From NCBI GenBank assembly GCA_002633005.1, contig NMRA01000025.1, positions 729,785-791,784 of the forward strand: 62,000 nucleotides of DNA. The letters run 5' to 3'. The position numbers and the translations under genes were made by a program. Under the pieces are notes generated by a model. The model was not told the origin of the DNA. It made no database searches and saw only the letters and a program-made list of their open reading frames with translations. Source of the DNA: Phoronis australis (Eukaryota; Phoronida; Phoronidae). This document shows positions 37,301 through 45,344 of the stretch, piece by piece; position 1 is the stretch's first letter, and every line of letters begins with the position of its first letter.

Positions 37301-40300
37301 ATTCAAATTGGACATCGGTGATTTACAAGTGAGAGAACACGAGAGAACACGAGAGAAAAATTTCACTGAATTAAAATATCGTTTTTATGGAAATTATGCG
37401 TCTTATTTTTCATAGCGTATAAATGTCGGTACAATGCCCTTTGTTGAACATGCAATTGTTGCGCGTGCTCATTTAATTCTATTTTCACATTCCATGACGT
37501 CAGCCTCCGAGTGGTGCAGCGGTAAACTCGACGACCCGAAACTCTTGCGGCCCGGGTTCGAAACCGGCCTCGGTTCCCACCAAAATGTTATCTCATTAGT
37601 GAGATAACTAGATGGATTATTACAAGGTTGTATTGGCCATTTGAGGCTAATATTGTGGTATAAGTAATGTTATTTTCCATTTGCCTTATGCATACAAATT
37701 CTCGTACAAATACTGTATACGAGTCGAATCTCACTAAAGCTTTGCCCATGTGGTTCTGGGAGTTGGTGGTATTTCTATTACCTTACATCTGACAGAGCCC
37801 TGGTATGACACTTGCAATTTGACTCGTAAGAAACTTTGACTCCATTGTGCAGTCTTTCACAAACATTTTGTTCTTCAACAGGCACAGGTAGTGGTCCATC
37901 AACATGTAGACGTTGATCCATACGATCTGGCTGTCAACGCATACTCACATCATCTTTACTGGTCGTGCTCAGAGACTAACGTCATCAACATCACTCATCT
38001 AGACTTCCGCGCTCATGTGGGGGTCGTCGTCAGCGGCGAGGGTCAGAAACCCAGGTCGATAGCACTGAGCCCGGAAACGGGGTAAGTTTGTCTACTTCCT
38101 ACGCATCTTCTTTACTCTTCTCTACCCTCCATCTTTTCCAATCCTTCCTGCCCTCTCACCCTACATTCCTCCTGTCTCACTCCCTCTTTCCCGCCTCTCC
38201 CTGCCACCCTTCACCACCCACTTGGTCCCTCTTCTTTCTCCTTCATCTCCGTCTCCCTCCCTCCTTTCTTCTCCCTCTCTTCCTTAATCTTAACTCTCTT
38301 GCCTCTCCCACGCGCTTTCTTCTTTTTCCCCACACTCCCAATCTGTTTTCTTTCTTCCTTCTTCTTTTTCGTACCAATCGCTTGGTTCTTTCAAAACACT
38401 GCGCTTGTGCTATGTGTTGTGTGTGTGTGAGTGTGTGTGTGTGTGCGTGCGTGCATGTGTGCGTGTGCTTGAGCATAGGATGGCTGGCTACTTTTTTAGA
38501 AATGTCCAGTACAGTGGTACACTTTCAACCGAAAACCTGATACAGGGTCACTATTTTCAGAAAAACTGTAGAATGGTTAAATTTTCAGGATGTAAATCGC
38601 ACCACCCTCGTCGAGTTCCCTCATGTCAGAGCACATCATTCTATCAAAGACTTGTTTTTTAATTTCAAAATTGCTGCCTCCAGTAAAGTTATGTGTTCTG
38701 TGTACCCATTTTATCTTCCCCTTTTCTGTTCTTGTCTTCCCTTATTACGTTTCAAGAAATAAGCCATTTGACTTCTCAAGGGTCTGGATGGTAGAAATAC
38801 AGTGACTCCTTGATGCATTGCATTTTTTACTACAGCAGCTCAGCGTAGTATAATCGTTAAAAGGGGAAAACAGATTGCGTGTGGTCTCATGCAATTGTGG
38901 CGTTCTCGGACGTGTGCAGACCATAACTAAGGAAAGGGAGTTGTTAAAAGGTATCAACCATCGCCTTCTGATTATGTTCACGGCCCTATCGTATAGGAAA
39001 TGATAAAAATAGGAGAACAATATAAAGAACTGCCTCCCCTCTTCCCCCTCCCCTTTCCAGTCATGCCAGTTAATTCCGTGGCAACTCACAGTTCTGGCAA
39101 AATTTTAGCTTTCAAGTAGATTTTCGAACTTAGATTGTTCATTTTGCTCTGTTTAGAAGACTAACATGAATTAAAAGTCAAATTGTGACCCATCACCACA
39201 AAATGAGTCTTAAGTCTGGATTTGTCGTTTTTTAATTGTTATTTTTTCTGAAAATACAGTATTTTCTGATCATTTTGAGTTATGAAACATATCCTTATCT
39301 TCACAAATGACCGAGTTATTGCCAATTCTAGTCGGGGAAAATTTAGAGCTTTCAAAAGTCAAGGAAAATGGCCAAGAAAAAGTGCCGATATTGTCTTAAA
39401 AATTTTCATAGCAACCTGCAGTTGAATGCTACATTTCAGGCTTATTAGTATACACAGCAACATAAACAAATAAAAGTAATCAAAAATTAGAAAAAATATA
39501 GACCTTATTATGTAATCTCAGCCAAAAAGGAGTGATATTCATGTTGGGTTGGTGCAACTGGGTTAATAAGTTTCCCAGCTAATGTATACAGGGTCAGTCC
39601 ACTTGTGGCAGGAGGGGTTACCGCAAGTAAAACAAGTAGTTAAAGTGTATTTTGGAGAAGTTTAATAAAATGAAGTCCTGTAGATTACAAAATACATGTT
39701 CGTGGCTGACTTTTGTTCAAAATAATTCAAAATTTTATGCTAGTGTGAATAATTGTTAAAAAAATGACAATCACTCATCCCTGTCCAAGTCCTCTGACAC
39801 TGACTGAAGAGCAACGATTTCCTCGACTTCTCACCGAGTGATTCAGCCCTATCGAAGATTGTTCTCTCTTGCAGTAATATTCAGCTGCTTGCACCCCGAT
39901 CCACTGGCTTTGCAGGTACAAAACATTGTTCTGCGATTAAGTTAATCCGGACTGTTTTCTTATTAAAGTTCTGTTTGTTCCAATCCAACGTAACCGCATT
40001 CGCGATGGGTCGTTCATGAAACTCATCTGGCGACGAGTTGCTGCCATCAGACGACTCGTCGCTGTCACGAAATTCCTCCTTGTCTCCATCCACAAATGTG
40101 CTCTTTGATGCGTTCAGTTAATTCTCGCTGATCTTGATACGGCAGTCAGATGCAAGAGTTAATCACTGAGATAACAGTTACATGGCGACCAGCCATCTTA
40201 CTGTCTTGTAAACATGCCATGACCTCGCGACCCCACAGTTTCACGCCCACTTAGCTAGTTCTAGCGTATGAGGTTAGCGATGTATTGGGTTAAAAGGTCG

Positions 40301-42797
40301 TTGCTAGCTAAAAGACTGGTGAGTGGCGCTTCTGTTGAATATACCCGGATGCAAAAAGTGAAATTACGACTGATGATTGGACGGAAAACTCAAAGAGCTT
40401 ACTACATTCATAAAGAGCAGAGTTTGACCTTTCTGTTGATGTGTTTACGAGCGAATTGGGTCATCGGGTGACTGAGCAATGGGGACACAAAAACTGGCAA
40501 ATTTCGATGAAAATTTCACGAGATATGCAGTCGTGGAGAAGGTGATGTTTTTCAAAATGAAATAAATAAGGTTTAAAGTGAAGTTTGCTTGTTTTAAAGT
40601 ATTGTTTTGTGAAGTAGAATGAATAAATAATCATAATCTGCAATAAAAAGTTTTGACCCAATTTTAACCGATAGCGACTGTTTGCAGTCTTGTCAGGAAG
40701 TAGAGTTTCCGACTTAAGACTCATTTTGTTGCGGTGGGTCACAATTGGGCATTTTCGATCTCATAATAATCCTTACCACCATTGCCTGTGATCTCATAAT
40801 AATCCTGACCACCATTGCCTGTGATCTCATAATAATCCTGACCACCATTGCCTGTGATCTCGTAATAATCCTTGCCACCATTGTCTGTGACTTGCGTTGA
40901 TAAGGGAAATGGAATCCTACCGTGGTGAGGAATATTACAGGAGTGATTTCATGGGAGTGTGAAGCATTATGGGATTTTTGTTTTTAGCCAGCGAAATGCA
41001 CCTTCTACTTTTTGGCGAAGGTTCTGTCACACAAGGTGGCCCTAATGTATGCTGCTCTTGTTCGGCCGTCATGTCAAGGATTCCTGGGTCATTTAGTTTG
41101 ATTACTTTTGGTGTCTATTGTACAACGTTTTTTGTGTTCTTCTCAGCTATTTCAGCTTTCAAGTATTTTTCTTTAATTTCAGCCACTTGTTCTGGACAAA
41201 TGTAGTGAAGCCACCACGGGTCCAACGTGCCAATCTGGATGGTTCTGGCATCATCACTGTTGCGAACACGGACCTGGGCATGCCGGTGGGTCTAACGATC
41301 GATGCACAACACATGAGGGTCTACTGGGCCAATACAAAACTCCAACGCATTGAGAGCGCTGACTTCGACGGCACCAACCACCAGGTGCTGGTCAGAGATC
41401 ATCTTGACCATCCTCTTGCACTGGCTGTGCTGGACAGATACCTGTACTGGATTGATAAGAACACACAGGTGATTGAGAGAGTGGACAAGGTGACTGGGCT
41501 AAACCGGGAGCAGGTTGAAGGACGTGTGAGTAACCTTATTGACTTGCACGCAGTGACACCTGTGACGCTGCAACACTTGCGTGACCACCCATGTGATACG
41601 GACAATGGTGGATGCTCACACATATGCTTGCCTGAGACGGACGGCACGTCCAAGTGTGCCTGTCCGCAAGGACTCGAATTGCAAAATGATCGTCAGTGCG
41701 AGCGCCCTCCCACATGTAGCCCTGAGGAGTTCACTTGTGCCAGCGGCCACCCTCGTTGCATCCCACACTCGTGGCATTGTGACAAAGCATCCGAATGTGC
41801 TGATGGGTCCGATGAACTCGAGTGCGTGATCTGTGACCACGGCCAGTTTCAATGCTCCAATGGGAAGTGTATATCCAGCGAGAGTCGATGTAATGGGATC
41901 GACGATTGTCTGGATGGGGGTGACGAGCTCAACTGTTGTCTAGACAATCAATTTCGTTGTGCGGATTTCTCATGCGTGGACGCTACAGCTGTCTGTGATG
42001 GCAAGCAGCAGTGCTTGGACGGGTCAGATGAGATGTCCTGTACTGTTGCTACAACAGTAGGCACTGCTCCACCCAGCCAGTCTAGTAAACAGGCTTCTTA
42101 TAGTACACTGATTGCCGTGGCCGTCACATGCGTCACAGCCATTGTGATAATCGTAGTAGTGTGTTGGTATAGGAATCGCAACATAAGGTCTGGCAGTGAC
42201 GAGATCGTCATGGTCGCCAAGGGCATAAACCCCGTGTACGATATGGACGCTCACACGCACACGTTATCGTCAAGGGGGAAATCAGCAGCAACCACTGTCA
42301 TTTCAATGACATCGATACCCTCGTTGACTGTAGTATACGATCGCTGTCACGTGACAGGAGCCTCGTCCAGTAGTTCGTGCGGGACGCGGTATCCGCTAGA
42401 GACGCTGAACCCACCCCCAAGTCCAGTGACTGACCGGTCGGTTTGCATGGGTGACATTTATTGTTCAAATAGCCCGTCAACTGTGCGTTCTGGTCGGCTC
42501 TACAGCCGGCGGTGTAACGTTCCTCCTCTGCATACAACGCCATGCAGTACGGATGTTAACGAGGACAGTGAACCGTATGCGCCGCTGCCGCCAGCACGGC
42601 TGGTGCGCTCGACCCGGACTAAAAAGTACTATGCCATCGAGCAGTATGACTCAGATCCATACCCCCCACCGCCAACACCAAGAACAAACTATTTCTCGGA
42701 TGACCCAAGTTGTCCGCCCTCACCTTCGACAGAGAGGAGTTTCTTCCATAATCCATATCCCCCTCCGCCGTCGCCAGTGGCAACGTCGGATTGCTAG
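18989..42797 (+). CDS. LRP5/6: LRP5/6 (arrow) Wnt co-receptor, 13 coding exons, lacking only the signal-peptide exon
   Basis: Single-pass plasma-membrane receptor. In this family it binds Wnt together with Frizzled, and its phosphorylated tail recruits Axin and GSK3 to stabilise beta-catenin. The spliced exons encode four modules of YWTD six-bladed propeller plus EGF. Three LDLa modules (CxDGSDE-type ends), a hydrophobic span near [20 protein letters not shown] and a tail follow. The tail carries [55 protein letters not shown] and [10 protein letters not shown], the signature of LRP5/6 and of no other LDL-receptor relative. All exon phases agree. The exons total 4808 bases, and one base from the missing exon gives 1603 codons with stop, near the usual length of about 1600 residues. 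The 3'-terminal exon is unusually long, so several introns known from vertebrate genes are absent. Single-copy LRP5/6 is usual outside vertebrates, so I do not choose between LRP5 and LRP6. Confidence 0.97.
19562..19617. repeat. 14-bp x4 microsatellite-like array
   Basis: Four tandem units of TTAGTTACGTCTGC, the third with one substitution. It lies in LRP5/6 intron 2. Confidence 0.95.
22103..24118. mobile_element. hAT-type DNA transposon, 2000 bp, with 8-bp target duplication
   Basis: The element proper is 22111-24110. It starts CAGGGACTCATCTAG and ends CTAGATGAGTCCCTG, which are perfect 15-bp terminal inverted repeats. Both ends are flanked by the identical 8-mer TTGCCAAA (22103-22110 and 24111-24118). 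CAGGG-type ends with 8-bp duplications are characteristic of the hAT superfamily. I see no intact transposase, so it is probably non-autonomous. Inside are a G-run-rich block (about 22199-22243) and a CpG-richer central part unlike the surrounding intron. Confidence 0.9.
22199..22243 (+). other. G-run cluster inside the hAT element
   Basis: At least four runs of four to seven G lie within 45 bases and could fold as a G-quadruplex in DNA or in the pre-mRNA, because the run is on the sense strand of LRP5/6. This GGGGG-rich, end-proximal style is common in repeats of invertebrate genomes, so it may simply be transposon sequence. Confidence 0.6.
25185..25720 (+). mobile_element. Dispersed family C, copy 1
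   Basis: Contains TAGGTTTTAACTCAGTAAAC, TTTTCTGAAAGTAG, a GGTGCGTTCATAGAAAAGCA segment, ATCTGAAAGTTTCATATGAA and CCATTTCTGAGA. The same blocks in the same order occur at 47345-47960 and 57365-57860, and part of them inverted at 56660-57060. No conserved coding frame. It lies in LRP5/6 intron 2. Confidence 0.65.
26015..26415 (+). CDS. LRP5/6: LRP5/6 exon 3: remainder of propeller 1
   Basis: Completes the split Gly codon and reads [67 protein letters not shown] and [15 protein letters not shown]. Ends in phase 1 before GTATTA at 26416. Its 401 bases cover what I recall as two exons in vertebrates. Confidence 0.96.
26815..27385 (+). repeat. Degenerate array of four units of about 140 bp
   Basis: Each unit runs TATCTCCWAAACC, a GTTC-type run, CATGAAATTTGGYAYRTATG, a variable acidic-looking stretch, and CCWCCTAGTGGCARTTTT followed by a T-rich or GCGC end. 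Four successive diverged units start near 26890, 27045, 27195 and 27350. The leading edge has a TCCGTCCGTCCGGGCGGCG block. This looks like an ancient satellite or tandemly grown mobile-element tail. No frame is conserved. Confidence 0.7.
27394..27559. repeat. 31-bp minisatellite, 5.3 units
   Basis: Five units of TGATAGTCTGAGCTGAATGG plus an 11-base tail, with a few substitutions, then a partial unit. One ambiguous base (27393) immediately precedes it, suggesting an assembly difficulty at the array edge. Confidence 0.95.
28825..28956 (+). CDS. LRP5/6: LRP5/6 exon 4: EGF-like module 1
   Basis: A 132-base exon that starts and ends in phase 1 and encodes one complete EGF-like module: [38 protein letters not shown]. 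All six expected cysteines are present. The donor region reads GTAGGT, so a second possible GT lies four bases downstream. Phase supports the first. Confidence 0.96.
29117..29317 (+). CDS. LRP5/6: LRP5/6 exon 5: first blades of propeller 2
   Basis: Phase 1 at both ends. Reads [40 protein letters not shown] and [16 protein letters not shown], nearly superimposable on vertebrate LRP6. Intron 4 before it is only 160 bases. The donor is GTATGT. Confidence 0.96.
29318..30053 (+). other. LRP5/6 intron 5
   Basis: A 736-base intron, GTATGT to CCACAG. No repeat array or nested feature is visible. Confidence 0.9.
30054..30512 (+). CDS. LRP5/6: LRP5/6 exon 6: central blades of propeller 2
   Basis: Reads [100 protein letters not shown] and [13 protein letters not shown] few residues (KQGAT) before PHIFGF are extra compared with vertebrates. 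Phase 1 ends, donor GTACGT. Confidence 0.96.
30513..31283 (+). other. LRP5/6 intron 6
   Basis: A 771-base intron, GTACGT to CATGCAG. Nothing else is visible. Confidence 0.9.
31284..31424 (+). CDS. LRP5/6: LRP5/6 exon 7: last blade of propeller 2
   Basis: Reads [20 protein letters not shown] and [20 protein letters not shown], the closing blade before EGF 2. Ends in phase 1 at CTAG before GTAGGTATAC. A second GT four bases on would break the frame. Confidence 0.95.
31425..32672 (+). other. LRP5/6 intron 7
   Basis: A 1.25-kb intron, nearly half of which is the 36-bp minisatellite at 31998-32539. The remainder is AT-rich without features. Confidence 0.9.
31998..32539. repeat. 36-bp minisatellite, 15 units, with 108-bp higher-order structure
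   Basis: Units share GCGCAGTAGAATAAAGGGCT and TTCCCAGAAA. The variable bases just before GCGC cycle ACATG, ACGTG, AGATG three times in succession, then decay into repeated ACGTG variants with ATG-for-ATA changes. The array therefore grew partly by copying three-unit blocks. Because 36 is a multiple of three, long frames of 112-219 codons are open on both strands. They are artefacts. Confidence 0.97.
32673..32968 (+). CDS. LRP5/6: LRP5/6 exon 8: EGF-like module 2 and start of propeller 3
   Basis: Reads [60 protein letters not shown] and [19 protein letters not shown]. The EGF module has seven cysteines. The extra one, in LYCPQ, sits where vertebrates have Arg. Ends in phase 0 at AAG before GTGAGT. 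Confidence 0.96.
32969..33557 (+). other. LRP5/6 intron 8
   Basis: A 589-base intron, GTGAGT to CCTGCAG. No nested features are seen. Confidence 0.9.
33558..33784 (+). CDS. LRP5/6: LRP5/6 exon 9: propeller 3, blades 2-3
   Basis: Phase 0 start: [60 protein letters not shown] and [14 protein letters not shown]. The TCRIEV segment has Cys where relatives have Asn. Length 227, phase 2 end, donor GTGAGT at 33785. Confidence 0.96.
33785..34149 (+). other. LRP5/6 intron 9
   Basis: A 365-base intron ending CTTGTAG. No nested feature is seen. Confidence 0.9.
34150..34334 (+). CDS. LRP5/6: LRP5/6 exon 10: propeller 3, blades 4-5
   Basis: Reads [60 protein letters not shown] and NG. Another non-standard Cys occurs in ERCLYW. 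Length 185, phase 1 end before GTAATA. Confidence 0.95.
34501..34848. repeat. 58-bp minisatellite, 6 units
   Basis: Six units of 58 bp, containing AACATTAAAGTTAGCATTGA and CTTTCTCCCTCACCA, differ at essentially one position (ACGTT in unit 4). Near-identity implies recent expansion. Each unit ends in a pyrimidine tract resembling an acceptor polypyrimidine tract, but only TTCCAG after the last unit has an AG. Confidence 0.97.
35281..35367. repeat. 29-bp x3 tandem repeat
   Basis: Three units of AGCAAAGTGTGGGACTGCAA plus CCAACACAC, with two substitutions in total. It lies in LRP5/6 intron 10. Confidence 0.95.
35616..35960 (+). CDS. LRP5/6: LRP5/6 exon 11: end of propeller 3 and EGF-like module 3
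   Basis: Reads [80 protein letters not shown], and [28 protein letters not shown] is a hallmark of this position in LRP5/6. Ends in phase 1 at G before GTGAGG. Confidence 0.96.
35961..36503 (+). other. LRP5/6 intron 11
   Basis: A 543-base intron, GTGAGG to TTTTGCAG. No nested feature is seen. Confidence 0.9.
36504..36706 (+). CDS. LRP5/6: LRP5/6 exon 12: start of propeller 4
   Basis: Reads [40 protein letters not shown] and [20 protein letters not shown]. The APTT start and the SPD..LPIH block fit vertebrate LRP6. Phase 0 end at AAG before GTAAGT. Confidence 0.95.
36798..36958. mobile_element. Fold-back/MITE-like element with perfect central hairpin
   Basis: The two halves are inverted copies over about 80 bp each. 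The centre is a perfect 24-bp stem (36853-36876 and 36880-36903) with a three-base TTT loop. Outward, the arms continue with mismatches through GTTATCCCCC and GGGGGATAAC (36827-36836 and 36919-36928), then AGATTATTACATG opposite CATGCAATAATCT. No coding capacity. Transcription through the intron would yield a long hairpin RNA. Confidence 0.85.
37499..37575 (+). repeat. tRNA-like region, probably the head of a SINE
   Basis: A box A match TGGTGCAGCGG (37512-37522) and a box B match GGTTCGAAACC (37555-37565) lie at tRNA-like spacing, suggesting an internal RNA polymerase III promoter. The acceptor-stem pairing is poor, and unrelated sequence with a small GTTATCTCA/TGAGATAAC hairpin (37587-37608) follows. 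This fits a tRNA-derived SINE better than a working tRNA gene. Confidence 0.6.
37882..38081 (+). CDS. LRP5/6: LRP5/6 exon 13: propeller 4, middle blades
   Basis: Reads [40 protein letters not shown] and [25 protein letters not shown] is conserved with vertebrate LRP5/6, including the Cys. Phase 2 end at GG before GTAAGT. Confidence 0.95.
38088..38465 (+). repeat. Pyrimidine-rich tract followed by TG-rich run
   Basis: About 300 bases directly after the exon 13 donor are very rich in C and T on the transcribed-sense strand. A GTGTGTGAGTGTGTGTGTGT-type run follows at about 38416-38465. Simple-sequence drift is the likeliest origin. The tract gives long spurious frames on both strands. Confidence 0.85.
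39878..40110 (-). pseudogene. Possible coding fragment, acidic Ser/Asp-rich, unidentified
   Basis: On the minus strand a short frame reads [40 protein letters not shown] and W. Stops lie at both ends and no in-frame ATG precedes the acidic part. Acidic serine-rich N-termini followed by a tryptophan-containing segment occur in some transposases, such as piggyBac-like ones. I see no catalytic motif, so identity is unknown. It lies inside LRP5/6 intron 13 in opposite orientation, which fits a mobile-element remnant. Confidence 0.3.
40757..40888. repeat. 33-bp minisatellite, 4 units
   Basis: Four units of GATCTCATAATAATCCTGAC plus CACCATTGCCTGT, with a few substitutions. It lies about 300 bases before the last LRP5/6 exon. 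Confidence 0.95.
41183..42797 (+). CDS. LRP5/6: LRP5/6 exon 14: end of propeller 4, EGF 4, three LDLa, membrane span and whole tail
   Basis: Single 1615-base terminal coding exon starting in phase 2 after AATTTCAG. It contains the last propeller 4 blades ([40 protein letters not shown]) and EGF 4 ([20 protein letters not shown]). Three LDLa modules end [22 protein letters not shown] and [11 protein letters not shown]. The membrane span is at about 42095-42165. The tail has five PPPSP-type motifs at about 42408-42440, 42468-42491, 42660-42690, 42708-42740 and 42753-42790. Motifs of this kind are phosphorylated by GSK3 and CK1 in the family and bind Axin. The stop is TAG at 42795. Vertebrate LRP5/6 divides this region among several exons. 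Confidence 0.97.
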
Positions 42798-44076
42798 CAT
42801 TTCCGTTGATTCTATCATCATTGCAGCTGATAGAATGACCTTTTACATATCGTGATCATCGTTTGTATTGTTTACTAAGAGACTTTTTCATATTACAATG
42901 GCAAATGACCGCATGTTACCTATGACTTGTTCACCTCTCATACTTCACTCGAGGCTCAACATAAGACTTTAGTAATCCTACGACAGTCTTTCGAATTTCA
43001 CACGATGTCATTAGTCAGTTTTCAATTTGTGTCTTGAGAACATATGGTAGTCATGGGCCCTAGTTTTTCCTCAAAATTTATTGTCTACTTTGATATTGAC
43101 TGATTGGAAAGTGTGTTATGAGGAGTAGATGTATAAGTTTTGTCATGAAAGCATTATTTGTTTTGTTAGCCCTGTAGAGGACAGCTGTACAGTACATGCC
43201 AAAAGTTTTCGGACAAAGTGACCCACAATTCTCTGTCATGGCAGCTGACCAGAAGCTTAATTCATCTTCCGGGGGTTTCCCTCGCCTCTCAAAATGAGGG
43301 GGTAAGTCACAGGATAGTTTGTTTGTTCGCTTAGCTATTCTGTAGTTGTGCCCCCAGTCAGGTTTGCTCTAAGCAGAATTAACCGTCATGGTGGAGAAAC
43401 GTTATTTTGTCTGATTACTTGAGTAATTATATGTCATACGATCATCTGTCATTGTTATGTAAAAGTTTGTCATTGCCCTATGAATGGAGTTTGATGATAA
43501 GTTCTGACTGGCATGTTTGCATTTAATTGAATGCCTTGAAGTGTTTATCATAGGAAAAAGTATTATTTAAAGTATGTCAAAGTTAGTTTCCTGTTGAACA
43601 ATTTTATTTTAGGAAGAATTCACATATATGAGAGTAGACCTTATTCCTGCAACAGTACATTATGTTCTGATCCAAACATGATACTGTTTATCTATAACCC
43701 TCAAAATAATTTATTTTTTCTCTGGAAAATGTAGATTCTGCTTTTGTAGTAGAGTATAATTTGCTTGTTCACCACCTATGTATAGGTTGAACTATGTTTT
43801 TATATTGAAGGTCACAAAGATTCTTTATTATAGTTCAGTATTAGCGACATTTTACCAGCAAAAAGATCGGTGATATCTTGTTCTACCATGTAATTTATTC
43901 AAGAGTCTTTGTGTTCAGTAATCATGTCCTGAAATTGCAACTTTGAGCAAAATTTTTATATTTTTCAACTAATTGCGTTCTGCTAGATTGGACTACTAAG
44001 ATTTCAGTTTCGGGAGATTTCCCCACTAATTTGTTAAGGGTCACGTTCTGTTCACATTGTATTTGTGTTTCGAACT

Positions 44077-44198
44077 TGTATATAGGTTTATATATGTACA
44101 TTGTATATAAATACTTTTTAGTAATGTTAGGAAATTTTTGTACAGGTGTAAAGAAAGACGTGCAATTGTACACAATGTTTTGTAATACTCTGTAGATA
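44077..44198 (+). promoter_or_regulatory. Cluster of three Pumilio-type sites in the LRP5/6 3' UTR
   Basis: TGTATATA at 44077-44084 and 44102-44109 and TGTAGATA at 44191-44198 match the UGUANAUA consensus of PUF proteins, on the mRNA sense strand. Three within 122 bases is more than expected by chance, though the region is AT-rich. Confidence 0.55.
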
Positions 44199-45338
44199 AG
44201 TTGACCCCTGTCTAAAAGTTTTGTAAAGTTCTTGGGATATTGCTTTACAGCAGCTTTTGTATCATTTTTATTTTCTATGCACCACTAATTGTGGTCTGCT
44301 GGGCTGTCACTGTGTCTAAGCACTGGAGAGTATAGTCAGTTCTGGTATTGTTATATCGGCCACTGCGTGGGGGGTCTAAAACGGCGGACTTTACAGTAAG
44401 GAAAAATGAGTGTGAAGTGGTGTGTTAAGCCACCTATGAGCTCCATTCTGACCACAGCAAAATAATGGAAAACAAGTGTCAATTGTCTGATTTCACAACT
44501 CACAAAATATAAGCCTAACATTCAACATTTGTGACAACAGGATGTCCCTAGGTAATAGTGGTATTACTTAAGCAGCGTTCAGTAAACCTTGAACCTTGCA
44601 GCCAGATTATGGGTCAATCTTAAGGTTACTTAATTGCCATTTTTTAAATGTTGAGCAGTGATAAGTCCAAAATGAAGTCAATATAGTTATACTGTACTCT
44701 GTAGGAACACTCAACCAGAATGTGTGGCATGACCTTGGGAATCTCCAATGCTGGACTCCCAAAGTCAAGTGAACTAGATATTTTTTGAAATATATACAGG
44801 ATTGTTGCAACGAATGTGGCAGTTTTGTGAAGATTTTACTCAAATCTTCAAGGCTGAAGTGGAATACTCCCCAGGTAGTCTCTGGCTTTTGTATCAATTG
44901 GTGGTGAAATAGCTAACATAAAATTCCACTAATACCTCATATAGTAAATAATAGTGAGGGCCGTCTGACCCATTCATTGGGCTATGCAAAGTAAAAGAAA
45001 AATGTATTGTGTTTCTGTATATTCGTGTTTTGTATCTTCCTTTGTACTTAACGACTGAAACTTAATTCGATAGGGTGCTTGGAGAGTTGAGTTCATTTAC
45101 AGCACATTGTTTAACTGCAGTGTGCTTTTCACATTTGTATTTGTAGAATGTTACTGTTAACAATGACGGATCTGGAAGGTTGTGGGGAGACCACCACTGT
45201 TGTCCAAGAAAAAGTGTCCACTAAGCCCCTAAAAATATCTTTCTATCTTTTGATCATGTCCCTGGTAGGGGCTGCCCCCCCCCAAATCCACCTATGGTTA
45301 GCCTTTTGTATCAAGCCATATTGTTTGTTTCATTTTGT

Positions 45339-45344
45339 ATTAAA
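45339..45344 (+). terminator. Candidate LRP5/6 polyadenylation signal
   Basis: ATTAAA, the commonest variant signal, with another ATTAAA about 20 bases on and a GT-rich stretch (GGTTTTGTGG) about 30 bases further. I found no better canonical AATAAA between the stop codon and here. Confidence 0.35.

Larger units (their letters stand above)
36707..37881 (+). other. LRP5/6 intron 12
   Basis: A 1.18-kb intron containing the fold-back element and the tRNA-like SINE head listed separately. It ends TTCAACAG. Confidence 0.9.
38082..41182 (+). other. LRP5/6 intron 13
   Basis: A 3.1-kb intron, GTAAGT to AATTTCAG. Holds a pyrimidine-rich tract, a TG run, a possible coding fragment on the other strand and a 33-bp array, each listed separately. 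The rest is AT-rich and featureless. Confidence 0.9.

Noticed and set aside
38088-38540. 150-codon frame after exon 13 as an alternative coding extension
   Set aside because: It is translated pyrimidine tract and TG run. The exon 13 donor and phase fit exon 14 perfectly.
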